This document shows positions 15,887 through 22,203 of a stretch of DNA of 36,482 nucleotides, piece after piece; position 1 is the stretch's first letter; the number at the start of each line of letters is the position of its first letter. The translations under genes were made by a program, and so were the position numbers. Below the pieces are notes generated by a model, which did no database searches, had not been told where the DNA came from, and was given only the letters and a program-made list of their open reading frames with translations. Location of the stretch: NCBI GenBank assembly GCA_026417875.1, contig JAOACK010000014.1, forward strand, positions 1-36,482, written 5' to 3'. Origin of the DNA: Thermodesulfovibrionales bacterium (GTDB lineage: Bacteria > Nitrospirota > Thermodesulfovibrionia > Thermodesulfovibrionales > CALJEL01).

Positions 15887-17101
15887 CTAAAATTTTGCAT
15901 GATATTCCTTTACCTTTCTGGCAAAGTCCTTTCCGAATTCATAGAGTTTTTGCTCATCTTCAAAGGAAGGCCTGTAGATAATCTGCATTCCAGGCTCATA
16001 TGTTTCAAGTCCCATTCTCTTGAACTCCTCATATACCTCCTTAACTGCACCTCCACCCCATCCATAACTGCCAAAGGCACCGACGATGCGATTCTTAGGC
16101 CTTAAACCTCTTAGATGAGTAAGTAATTCTGCTATGGTTGGATACATTGTGTTATTAAGTGTTGGTGTACCTATCAGAGCTCCTCTTGCCTTCCAGAATT
16201 CTTTTATAGCTATACTCATAGGTGTTGCACGGAGTTTTATAACTTTGCAGTCCATCCCCTCATCCCTGATTCCCTGCATTATGGGAAGGGTCATCTGCTC
16301 TGTGCTGTGCCACATGGTATCGTATATAATGACGGCACCCAGATTTGCCTTTCCGTTTGCCATATCAAGATACATCTGTAAGACCTTTGCAGGATTCTGC
16401 CTCCATATAACTCCATGATCGGGTGCAATCATATCTATCTCGAGGCCGAGCTTCTTGAGCTCCTCTATCCTAGCCTTTATGAGCTGACCGAAAGGCATGA
16501 GTATATTGGCATAATAATCTATGACCGCATCCTCAAGTTCAGACATGGACTCACAGGTAATATACTCATCATCAAACCTTGCTGAGGATGCAATATGCTG
16601 GCCGAAGGCATCCTGGCTGATGAGAATCCTATCTTCCTTAACATAGGTCATCATGGAGTCAGGCCAGTGAAGCATAGGTGTCTCAATAAAGAGCAATGTT
16701 TTTTTACCAATCTTCAGTGTATCACCAGTCTTTACAGTTTTTATGTTCCAGTTTGATAGATCAAAAAATCTCTCAAGCCCCTTTTTACCCCGCTCGGTAA
16801 TGTAGATATCAGCCTCAGGGCAGAGGGACTTTATCCTGTCAAGACCTGATGCATGATCATTCTCTATGTGATTCACAATAATATGTCTTATCTTTGATGG
16901 CTCCACAAGAGCTTTTATGTTTTTTATTGAAATATCTGCAAAATCTTCCTTAACCGCATCAATAAGGGTTATCTCGTCATCAAGAATAAGATAGTTATTA
17001 TAAGTCGTTCCTCTCGGAGTAATGTATCCGTGAAAATCCCTTACAGCCCAGTCTATGGCGCCAACCCAGTAGATGCCATCCTTCAACTTAACCGGATTCA
17101 T
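15887..17101 (-). CDS. Flavodiiron protein (FprA/rubredoxin:oxygen oxidoreductase)
   Basis: A 404-residue A-type flavoprotein. The metallo-lactamase-like domain carries the di-iron ligands HIENDH (His78, Glu80, Asp82, His83), His145 in MLHWPDS, Asp164 in SQDAFGQH and His229 in APDHGV. From about residue 255 a flavodoxin domain binds FMN (IYDTMWHSTEQM and GTPTLNNTMYP, with AFGSYGWGGGA). It reduces O2 to water, or NO to N2O in some members, with electrons from the adjacent rubredoxin, and is a main oxygen-detoxifying enzyme of anaerobes. AGGAGG precedes the ATG. The next gene downstream is its likely electron donor. Confidence 0.95.
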   Translation of the reverse strand: MNPVKLKDGIYWVGAIDWAVRDFHGYITPRGTTYNNYLILDDEITLIDAVKEDFADISIKNIKALVEPSKIRHIIVNHIENDHASGLDRIKSLCPEADIYITERGKKGLERFFDLSNWNIKTVKTGDTLKIGKKTLLFIETPMLHWPDSMMTYVKEDRILISQDAFGQHIASSARFDDEYITCESMSELEDAVIDYYANILMPFGQLIKARIEELKKLGLEIDMIAPDHGVIWRQNPAKVLQMYLDMANGKANLGAVIIYDTMWHSTEQMTLPIMQGIRDEGMDCKVIKLRATPMSIAIKEFWKARGALIGTPTLNNTMYPTIAELLTHLRGLRPKNRIVGAFGSYGWGGGAVKEVYEEFKRMGLETYEPGMQIIYRPSFEDEQKLYEFGKDFARKVKEYHAKF

Positions 17102-17162
17102 CTTTTCACCTCCTTTTCGAAAATTAGAATCAAGCTAATTCAGGAAAACAAAATCTCTTTAC

Positions 17163-17579
17163 TTAATCCTCAAGCAGGGTTGAAAACTGATTATGATGCT
17201 CTTCCTCATCAGCAAGTATAGATTCAAAGAGCCTCTTGGTAACTACATCTCCTTCCTTCTCGGCAAGCTTGATTATCTCTTTGTAAAGAGCAATGGCCTC
17301 CTCTTCTGCTTTTTTATCAATTGATAACATTGCCTTGAGATTGTCTCCCACTGTAATTGTTGTTGGTTTTGTGGTTGGAACTCCACCAAGGTAATCAAGT
17401 CTTTCTGCTATTTCCTCAGCGTGTTTCATCTCAGTGATAGCTATCTTTTTAAATACTCCACCAACCGCCTCTGCATTCACACCCCTTACCATCACATGCT
17501 GCCACATGTACTGAATGCTCACCTGTAGTTCCCTTGCAATTGCGTCATTGAGTCTGTCAAGTAATTCCTTGCTTGCCAT
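17163..17579 (-). CDS. Ferritin-like/bacterioferritin-type di-iron protein
   Basis: A 138-residue four-helix protein. Helix 1 has ARELQVSIQYMWQH (Glu ligand), helix 2 has EMKHAEEIAERL (ExxH), and the last helix has ILADEEEHHNQF (ExxH). The length and the pattern fit small bacterioferritin-like proteins that oxidise and store iron, limiting Fenton chemistry. The ATG at 17579 is preferred because AAGGAGG lies 6 bases upstream; a start five codons earlier would remove that site from the leader. It follows a factor-independent terminator, so it may be expressed at a lower level than, or separately from, the genes upstream. Confidence 0.85.
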   Translation of the reverse strand: MASKELLDRLNDAIARELQVSIQYMWQHVMVRGVNAEAVGGVFKKIAITEMKHAEEIAERLDYLGGVPTTKPTTITVGDNLKAMLSIDKKAEEEAIALYKEIIKLAEKEGDVVTKRLFESILADEEEHHNQFSTLLED

Positions 17580-17594
17580 AAAAACCTCCTTCAT

Positions 17595-17624
17595 TAAAAA
17601 AATTAATCTCCCAAGGAGATTAAT
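17595..17624 (-). terminator. Intrinsic terminator or attenuator after the zinc-ribbon gene
   Basis: On the minus strand ATTAATCTCC-TTG-GGAGATTAAT is a perfect 10-bp stem with a 3-base loop, followed by a run of seven T. The stem includes the stop codon of the zinc-ribbon gene. It would end or attenuate transcription before the ferritin-like gene. Confidence 0.8.
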
Positions 17625-17802
17625 GAACTATTGTCTCTTTCCTGAATAGATGGTAACCGCAGAATATGCAATGAGTCTCTTCCTCATCCGTCCATATCTC
17701 CACGTCCTCTCCACACTTTGGACATGTTACAAATTCAGGAAAGGGCTCATAAAGCTCAATGCATGCCGGCTTATTATCTTTATATCCAGGTCTATTTTCC
17801 AT
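17620..17802 (-). CDS. Uncharacterised 60-residue zinc-ribbon protein
   Basis: I do not recognise a named family. The protein has two CxxC knuckles (TCPKCGED and HCIFCGYH) 17 residues apart with acidic residues between them (EIWTDEEET), so it should bind one Zn or Fe. The N-terminus (NRPGYKDNKPACIELYEPFPEF) is not obviously structured and carries one more cysteine. GGAGG precedes the ATG. It is encoded in the middle of the peroxide/oxygen defence island. A redox or metal-handling role is inferred from context only. It is shorter than a typical rubredoxin-like domain with a partner domain and is complete at both ends. Confidence 0.75.
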   Translation of the reverse strand: MENRPGYKDNKPACIELYEPFPEFVTCPKCGEDVEIWTDEEETHCIFCGYHLFRKETIVH

Positions 17803-17888
17803 TATTCAAACCTCCTTTTCTTAAAGGGCTCAATCTCTCCCTATAGTATTCTGAAAACTTATATTCTTAAAACTTTCCGTCACGGAAC

Positions 17889-18338
17889 CTATATCCAGAT
17901 CTTTTCTCCCTCCCTTGCCTTTCTCCATCCCTCTTTCTTGAGCCGCTCCATCCTCATGATACCCCATCTCTTTAATTCTTCGAGATATCTAACTGGATTA
18001 CTCTTTGCAAGTTCTATTATCTTCTGCCTCTCATTCATGGAATCGATGTAATCCAGCGGATACATTCCACGCCAAGCACAGTATCCTTTATCAAATATAA
18101 ACTCAGGTGTGATATCCTTAACAGGTAGAACCCTTGCTGCAAATCTTGCTACATCCATATCATATTCTATAATCCATCCATTGTCAACAATCATACTTGA
18201 TGGATCAAAGTTTATATCACCTGAACATTCAGGACAGAAGAGTCTGTTGACCACCTCAGGTGGCATTATATTGTCTCTGAAACTGAAACTTGCAATGTAT
18301 TTACCACATTGACAGCTTACTTTATAATCCATGCACAT
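17889..18338 (-). CDS. Uncharacterised Cys-rich protein of the oxygen-defence island
   Basis: A 149-residue protein without a recognised domain. The N-terminal part has SCQCGKY (CxC) and LFCPECSGD (CxxC), which together could make one metal site of four cysteines; the rest (IIEYDMDVARFAAR, CAWRGMYPLDYID, EKIWI) is mixed alpha/beta with several aromatic residues and a basic C-terminal helix. The start at 18338 is chosen because AGGAG lies 10 bases upstream; a second ATG two codons later is possible, and longer starts run into the rubredoxin gene. It begins 17 bases after that gene, so it should be cotranscribed with it. Function unknown. Confidence 0.75.
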   Translation of the reverse strand: MCMDYKVSCQCGKYIASFSFRDNIMPPEVVNRLFCPECSGDINFDPSSMIVDNGWIIEYDMDVARFAARVLPVKDITPEFIFDKGYCAWRGMYPLDYIDSMNERQKIIELAKSNPVRYLEELKRWGIMRMERLKKEGWRKAREGEKIWI

Positions 18339-18355
18339 AAAAAAAAAACTCCTGT

Positions 18356-18541
18356 TTAAAGCATTGGTGAAAACCTTGATTTTGGTGCTCCGCAGAGCGG
18401 ACATTTATATTCATCAGGTAATTCTTCAAATGGAACGCCAGGGGGTATTTTATTTTTCTTATCCCCTTTCGCTGGATTATAAATATAGCCACACTGCTGA
18501 CATACATACTCTTTCAGTTCTACTTTTGTTTTTGTCTCCAT
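18356..18541 (-). CDS. Rubredoxin (61 residues)
   Basis: A rubredoxin with [16 protein letters not shown] and [13 protein letters not shown], giving both CxxC iron knuckles and the conserved [14 protein letters not shown] linker. It has a short N-terminal extension ([10 protein letters not shown]). It is the second rubredoxin in the island, and is longer than the one at 15740. It may serve a different partner from the rubredoxin beside the flavodiiron gene, since it sits next to the uncharacterised Cys-rich gene. AAGGAGG lies just before the ATG. A 170-base gap with a gene remnant and a hairpin separates it from the hemerythrin gene upstream. Confidence 0.93.
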   Translation of the reverse strand: METKTKVELKEYVCQQCGYIYNPAKGDKKNKIPPGVPFEELPDEYKCPLCGAPKSRFSPML

Positions 18542-18570
18542 GTCTTCCTCCTTAAATTAATTTTAGAGCC

Positions 18571-18694
18571 CTACGGAGCTCTCTTTTGTGTCTTTACCGC
18601 TTCCTCAGTAAATTCATCCTTACCACAGCAGACTGGAACGCTCTCTCCTTCTGGGTAATATAAGTATTAAAGTATTACATATCTGACATACATA
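18571..18694 (-). pseudogene. Frame-broken desulforedoxin-like remnant
   Basis: The 170-base gap between hemerythrin and rubredoxin genes contains two coding-like pieces in different frames. One reads YVCQICNT (from 18694) and the other reads YYPEGESVPVCCGKDEF followed by TEEAVKTQKRAP and TAG (to 18571). Joined, they give CxxC, a spacer of about 15 residues, then CCG, which is the desulforedoxin/desulfoferrodoxin N-terminal iron-site pattern. No start codon in frame or ribosome site is present. A short decayed iron-protein gene is the simplest reading. A minus-strand hairpin (18565-18582) overlaps its 3' end. Confidence 0.42.
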
Positions 18695-18711
18695 GATTGG
18701 ACTTAATATGA

Positions 18712-19119
18712 TTACACCATTTTATCTCTCAGATACCTGCCTAGTTCCTTGTCTGTACGAGATATGTGGTTAAGCCACCACTGACCGAGCAGCTCATTGG
18801 TCTCCAGTGTAGCAACAAGCCTTAAACCATTCTTCTCAAAATCTGCTTTCAGTTCCTTGAACCTTTTTTCAAGATCCCTGTGCTGAGCAATATGAAATTC
18901 TATCCCGGGGTAATTATACTGTTTCATATATCTCTCTTCCAGTCCAAAATGGATTTTAATGTAATCCTCCAGAAACAGTATCAATTCATCAATTATTTCT
19001 TTACCCCTGCCTTCACGACAGGCTTCTCGCAACATGTTAAGTCTTTTTAAGAGCTCTTTATGCTGAGCATCAATCTCATTTACACCTGTTGATAGCTCAT
19101 CACTCCATTTTAAAGGCAT
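18712..19119 (-). CDS. Bacteriohemerythrin (second copy)
   Basis: A 135-residue hemerythrin, beginning PLKWSDELSTGVNEIDAQH. The di-iron ligands are IDAQHKELL, HFGLEERYM (HxxxE), FHIAQHRDL (HxxxH) and NHISRTDKEL (HxxxxD). It is about 45 percent similar by eye to the copy at 14208, with a clean N-terminus and a characteristic WWLNH segment. GAGGAGG precedes the ATG at 19119; an upstream in-frame start would bury that site. It is third in the perR-headed array, directly after peroxiredoxin, and separated from it by a stem-loop. Confidence 0.93.
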   Translation of the reverse strand: MPLKWSDELSTGVNEIDAQHKELLKRLNMLREACREGRGKEIIDELILFLEDYIKIHFGLEERYMKQYNYPGIEFHIAQHRDLEKRFKELKADFEKNGLRLVATLETNELLGQWWLNHISRTDKELGRYLRDKMV

Positions 19120-19141
19120 GTATACCTCCTCCACATTTACG

Positions 19142-19169
19142 GGTAAGGGCCAGATATACTGCCCTTACC
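19142..19169 (-). other. Stem-loop between peroxiredoxin and hemerythrin genes
   Basis: GGTAAGGGC and GCCCTTACC form a perfect 9-bp stem around a 10-base loop. No T-run follows on the minus strand, so it is more likely an mRNA stability or processing element than a terminator. Confidence 0.55.
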
Positions 19170-19185
19170 TATCCTTAATTACCTT

Positions 19186-19785
19186 TTACTTCAACGCCTC
19201 ATAGACCTTACCCACTATTTCCTCAGATGGCTTAAGTGTCTTCTGACCCGGTCTCCATTTAGCAGGGCATACCTCCTCCGGTTTATCCCATACATATGTG
19301 AAGGCCTCAAGCTTTCTCAGGAGCTCATCAGCATTTCTTCCCACATTGTAATAATTAATCTCAGAAGATACCAGAACTCCCTCAGGATTTATTATAAATG
19401 TACCCCTCAATGCAAGACCTGAATCTTCATCATAGACTCCGAAAAGTCTTGAAACAGTGCCTTTTGGGTCTGCACCCATCGGATATCTGACATTCTGGAT
19501 GGTCTTTTCCTGATGATACCAGCCATAATGGACAAACTTAGTATCAGTGCTTACAGAAACAACCTCTGCTCCAAGTTTCTTAAGCTCATCATACTTTTCT
19601 GCCACATCAGCAAGCTCTGTAGGACAAATGAATGTAAAATCTGCAGGATAAAATACCAGGATAGTCCACTTTTTGTTCTTCTTTGCCTCAGCAAGGCTGA
19701 ATTTTCCAAACTTATTTGTTTCAGGATTGTAAGTTTCAAGCTCAAAGTCTGGAACCTTCTGACCTATTTTTACCACCTCTGACAT
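19186..19785 (-). CDS. Typical 2-Cys peroxiredoxin (AhpC/Prx1 type)
   Basis: A 199-residue peroxiredoxin. The peroxidatic cysteine is in DFTFICPTELADVAEKY, with the Thr and Arg partners (T-x-x-C, and RGTFIINPEGV downstream). The resolving cysteine is in EVCPAKWRPGQKTLKPS near the C-terminus. It reduces H2O2 and organic peroxides; no AhpF is nearby, so electrons probably come from a thioredoxin or rubredoxin system. It is the first gene after perR, 50 bases away, with AAGGAGG before its ATG, and is a typical PerR target in anaerobes. The intergenic hairpin at 19811 would sit in its leader. Confidence 0.95.
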   Translation of the reverse strand: MSEVVKIGQKVPDFELETYNPETNKFGKFSLAEAKKNKKWTILVFYPADFTFICPTELADVAEKYDELKKLGAEVVSVSTDTKFVHYGWYHQEKTIQNVRYPMGADPKGTVSRLFGVYDEDSGLALRGTFIINPEGVLVSSEINYYNVGRNADELLRKLEAFTYVWDKPEEVCPAKWRPGQKTLKPSEEIVGKVYEALK

Positions 19786-19810
19786 AATTAAACCTCCTTA
19801 ATTTTGATAG

Positions 19811-19832
19811 AGGAGCTAAAAGCTCCTTTTTT
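19811..19832. other. Stem-loop between perR and peroxiredoxin genes
   Basis: AGGAGCT-AAA-AGCTCCT is a perfect 7-bp stem. It is followed by six T on the plus strand and preceded by six A on the minus strand. Read along the minus-strand genes it is not a terminator; read in the plus direction it is, and it could stop antisense transcription into perR. Confidence 0.55.
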
Positions 19833-19835
19833 AAA

Positions 19836-20246
19836 TTATAAAAATTTATCTTTTTCTCTACAGGCATGGCAGAGTCCATAAAGCTCAACGTGAATCCTTG
19901 TGACCTCAAAACCTTCAAACTCCATTCTGGATAAGTCTGAAAATTCTTCAGGTGATACATCAACAATTCTTCCGCATCCAGTGCATATCAGATGGTGGTG
20001 AGAGCTTGTATCAGGATCAAATCTCTTTTTTTGAGGATCTATATTGAGTTCCTGAACAAGTCCCTTTTCTTTTAATGTCTCAAGTATATTGTAAACCGTT
20101 GCCAGCGACATGGTAGGGTATTTCTCCCTAACTGCCCTGTATATCTCCTCAACCGAGGGATGGTTTTTATTCCCTTCAAGATACTCAAGTACAGCAAGTC
20201 TCTGTGGAGTTAACTTAAGCCCTATGTCTTTATATTTTTGAATCAT
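19836..20246 (-). CDS. perR: PerR-type Fur-family peroxide regulator
   Basis: A 136-residue Fur-family repressor. The winged-helix region is near residues 10-75 (LTPQRLAVLEYL, SLATVYNILETL). The regulatory metal site reads RFDPDTSSHHH, and the following GCGRIVDV has Asp where Fur has Glu, which together favour PerR over Fur. Two CxxC motifs (CTGC and CHAC) hold the structural zinc. PerR senses H2O2 by metal-catalysed histidine oxidation and then releases DNA. The gene has a strong promoter overlapping a PerR-box-like palindrome, so autoregulation is likely, and it heads the whole defence array on the same strand. Confidence 0.87.
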   Translation of the reverse strand: MIQKYKDIGLKLTPQRLAVLEYLEGNKNHPSVEEIYRAVREKYPTMSLATVYNILETLKEKGLVQELNIDPQKKRFDPDTSSHHHLICTGCGRIVDVSPEEFSDLSRMEFEGFEVTRIHVELYGLCHACREKDKFL

Positions 20247-20259
20247 TTTTATTTAATAA

Positions 20260-20288
20260 ATATTATCAAATTAGAATGATTATGTCAA
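20260..20288 (-). promoter_or_regulatory. Sigma-70 promoter of perR
   Basis: On the minus strand TTGACA (20288-20283) and TAATAT (20265-20260) are separated by 17 bases, a near-consensus promoter about 15 bases before the perR ATG. Confidence 0.82.
20271..20285. promoter_or_regulatory. PerR box overlapping the perR promoter
   Basis: TTAGAATGATTATGT matches the B. subtilis PerR consensus TTATAATNATTATAA at all but three positions. It covers the end of the -35 box and most of the spacer of the perR promoter, the expected place for a repressor. Confidence 0.6.
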
Positions 20289-20306
20289 GAGGCTTGTACC
20301 CGACAA

Positions 20307-20323
20307 CAAGGCTATATGCCTTG
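20307..20323. repeat. Inverted repeat CAAGGC-TATAT-GCCTTG
   Basis: A perfect 6-base inverted repeat with a 5-base centre in the 104 bases between perR and the first broken plus-strand gene. It could be an operator or a weak hairpin; no U-run flanks it in a useful position. Confidence 0.35.
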
Positions 20324-20350
20324 ACAATTTTATAATGTGTAAAAGATGTT

Positions 20351-20818
20351 ATGAAAGGTTTAGTAATAAGAACAGTATATAACAATAAAGATGGGAAGGG
20401 GCGCTGTAAAACTCCCTTAAGGGATTCGGGATTACAAAGTGTAGAAAGGGCACCTTTACATTAACCACAGTAACCCGGTAAAGGAAGATGAAAATGGATT
20501 CTGTATAGGTAATCCAAGAGAGCCGCTTTCTGATCTTCATTATGAGCCATTCTGGTGCGGGGAGCAGATATTGTGTAAAGAATTCTTCTAGGAAATCCAA
20601 TAGGAGAGTGGAGGTATGTTTATAAGGGCATGCCTGTTTTTTTTGTGTACCAGGAACGTGATAGAACCTACACTCTATGGGGTTACACAAAGGTTAGAGA
20701 TGTTGACAAAGAGAGGGAAGATTATCCTGTAATATTTTTTGAACCTTTCGAAGCCTTGCCTGAAGACAGAAGGATTAAGAAACTCACGGCAACAGAGGTA
20801 ACTGGAATAAAAAGGTAG
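20351..20818 (+). pseudogene. Frameshifted gene A (unrecognised family)
   Basis: Coding sense is carried by several frames in turn. The first frame starts MKGLVIRTVYNNKDGKG at 20351; a second segment reads KCRKG; a third reads INHSNPVKEDENGFCIGNP and continues to LCKEFF before a TAG at 20589; the last reads NPIGEWRYVYKGMPVFFVYQ and runs to the TAG at 20818. At least two, probably three, single-base indels are needed to join them. The composite would be about 155 residues with several cysteines (CRKG, WCGEQILC). I do not recognise the family. The last segment alone has an ATG at 20630 but no ribosome binding site, so it is not a convincing small gene. Confidence 0.72.
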
Positions 20819-20821
20819 AAT

Positions 20822-21105
20822 ATGCCATTTTACAGATACATTGAGACAGAAAAGGTAAGATTTTTAGAGAATATCACTGAGGAGGGTAAAAATATGATAT
20901 CAAATCATGCCTATGAACCTAAAAATTTTTTTAGTTTCTGCTTGATGTCCATGATTCTGTTTACTCAAAACTTCAGGAAATAGCATTTTTTGAAGGAAGG
21001 GAAATCGCAGACTTGTTCAGAGAGGCCCTTGGAAATTTAATTAGAGAAAAGTCCATAAAGAGTGAGCATCCTCACGAGGCAATTCAAACCAACAATCCAC
21101 TATAA
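20822..21105 (+). pseudogene. Frameshifted gene B (unrecognised family)
   Basis: The reading frame opens MPFYRYIETEKVRFLENITE three bases after gene A and stops at a TAG at 20981. The likely correct continuation lies in another frame: FLLDVHDSVYSKLQEIAFFE, then GREIADLFREALGNLIREK, to the TAA at 21103. The switch falls at a run of A5T7 near 20928-20939, a classic slippage site. The composite would be about 94 residues, helical and charged. I do not recognise the family. Coding periodicity on both sides of the break argues for a once-intact gene. Confidence 0.7.
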
Positions 21106-21116
21106 AGGAGGTTTTT

Positions 21117-21556
21117 ATGCCATTAATTAATTTTTATAAGGCAATAAGTGCGGATTTGAGCTACCAGCAGGCTGGGGCGGATATATATATTTAGAAGACG
21201 ACAATGGAAAAAGAATAATCTGTCCTCATCCAGATGAATTTGAGACCATTGAAAAGGTTCTTGGCAGCAAATTCTCACCTGAGCTTGTTGCGTCCAGAAC
21301 TGGTTTCAACTCTTTTTGTATATGCCTTGACTGTCTGCACCAGTTTTATGCAGACCTTGGAGAATTTTACTGGTTTGATGCATTGATTGCATACAAAACA
21401 GGTAAACTGCAAAAAAAGGCAAAGGATGAAAGAAAATGTCCAAGGTGTGGCTCAGAAAGGGTTAACACATTATTAGAATTGATTGAAAGGCCCTGCCCAT
21501 CATGCAAAGAGGGAATAATTGATGTGATTGATTCTGACATAATTGTAATGGCTTAA
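21117..21556 (+). pseudogene. Frameshifted gene C, zinc-ribbon protein
   Basis: AAAGGAGG precedes the ATG at 21117. The frame begins MPLINFYKAI and soon ends at TAG 21192. A second frame with strong coding sense reads KCGFELPAGWGGYIYLEDD and continues through CICLDC, CPRCG and CPSC to the TAA at 21554. One single-base indel near 21135-21150 accounts for the break. The composite is about 146 residues with four or five Cys pairs, so a multi-zinc-ribbon protein of unknown role. It is the third broken gene in a row and was probably one operon with A and B. Confidence 0.75.
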
Positions 21557-21557
21557 T

Positions 21558-21585
21558 TTGACATAAAAACCCACTTTATGATAAA
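21558..21585 (+). promoter_or_regulatory. Promoter of the tRNA-Gly/tRNA-Cys pair
   Basis: TTGACA (21558-21563) is a perfect -35 box. GATAAA (21580-21585) at 16 bases is a weaker -10. The predicted start falls a few bases before tRNA-Gly at 21598. Confidence 0.6.
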
Positions 21586-21597
21586 GTCAATTATTCT

Positions 21598-21673
21598 GCG
21601 GGTGTAGCTCAGCTGGTAGAGCACAACCTTGCCAAGGTTGGGGTCACGGGTTCGAATCCCGCCACCCGCTCCA
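21598..21673 (+). tRNA. tRNA-Gly (anticodon GCC)
   Basis: Acceptor stem GCGGGTG/CACCCGC, anticodon stem CAACC/GGTTG around loop TTGCCAA (anticodon GCC), T-arm CGGGTTCGAATCCCG, and encoded CCA. It is 8 bases before tRNA-Cys and likely transcribed with it. Confidence 0.97.
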
Positions 21674-21681
21674 TCCCTAAT

Positions 21682-21757
21682 GGCGGCGTACCCAAGCGGC
21701 TAAGGGAGGGGTCTGCAAAACCCCGATTCAGCGGTTCGAATCCGCTCGCCGCCTCCA
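21682..21757 (+). tRNA. tRNA-Cys (anticodon GCA)
   Basis: Acceptor stem GGCGGCG/CGCCGCC, anticodon stem GGGGT/ACCCC around loop CTGCAAA (anticodon GCA), T-arm GCGGTTCGAATCCGC, and encoded CCA. The next 127 bases contain only a weak AGAAAAG/CTTTTCT inverted repeat (21757-21786) that might terminate the transcript. Confidence 0.97.
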
Positions 21758-21884
21758 GAAAAGCCTCAAGAACTTCCTTTTCTAGCAAATCCTAAGAATT
21801 AATCTCCTAGTAAGAAGTCTACAATCAAGTCATTAATAAATCCTGCCGCTGTGATTTTGGAGGGAAGACAGCCTCAGGTAAAAA

Positions 21885-21913
21885 TTGATTCGCCCCATTA
21901 TTTATCCTATAAT
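21885..21913 (+). promoter_or_regulatory. Sigma-70 promoter of the 55-residue ORF
   Basis: TTGATT (21885-21890) and a consensus TATAAT (21908-21913) are exactly 17 bases apart. The predicted start near 21920 leaves a short leader with a GAAGGGGGTGAG ribosome site. Confidence 0.75.
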
Positions 21914-21935
21914 CATTTTAGAAGGGGGTGAGAGT

Positions 21936-22103
21936 ATGATGCTTGAATTAAATAATAAGGAAAAAGAATTATTAAAAGAAATCCTTGAGAGTTATCTTTC
22001 TGATTTAAGGGAGGAGATCGTAAAAACAGAGGACCACAGATGGAAACCCTTTCTTCATGAAAGAGAAGATATGGTTAAGGCCCTGATATCAAAACTTTCC
22101 TGA
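21936..22103 (+). CDS. Uncharacterised 55-residue helical protein
   Basis: A short acidic protein ([20 protein letters not shown] and onward) predicted to be mostly alpha-helical, with a second helix [15 protein letters not shown] strong promoter and a purine-rich ribosome site (AAGGGGGTGAG) support expression from the ATG at 21936; a second ATG follows immediately. Upstream in-frame codons would place the start inside the promoter and are rejected. It stands alone between tRNA-Cys and the convergent tRNA-Pro. No family recognised; an adaptor or anti-parallel helical hairpin is possible. Confidence 0.72.
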   Translation: MMLELNNKEKELLKEILESYLSDLREEIVKTEDHRWKPFLHEREDMVKALISKLS

Positions 22104-22110
22104 ATTATTC

Positions 22111-22187
<77 letters not shown>

Positions 22188-22194
22188 ATATTTA

Positions 22195-22203
22195 ATTATA
22201 CCA
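22195..22203 (-). promoter_or_regulatory. Extended -10 promoter of tRNA-Pro overlapping the lpxK stop
   Basis: On the minus strand TGGTATAAT is an extended -10 element (TGN plus consensus TATAAT). It includes the last codon and the TAA stop of lpxK, and the predicted start is at about 22188, next to the mature tRNA 5' end. The -35 region (GATATT) is weak. Confidence 0.65.

Noticed and set aside
15613-16105. Overlapping plus-strand frames of 122 and 151 codons
   Set aside because: They are antisense to rubrerythrin, rubredoxin and the flavodiiron protein, all of which are clear family members on the minus strand.
20349-20690. 113-codon open frame on the minus strand
   Set aside because: It is antisense to the frameshifted gene A, has no ribosome site, and its low-complexity translation is not protein-like, whereas the plus strand shows coding sense in its segments.
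20351-21556. Programmed frameshifting in the three broken genes
   Set aside because: Each gene would need it, at unrelated sequences and in different directions, and without a consistent slippery site plus structure. Only the A5T7 run in gene B is a plausible slippage site.
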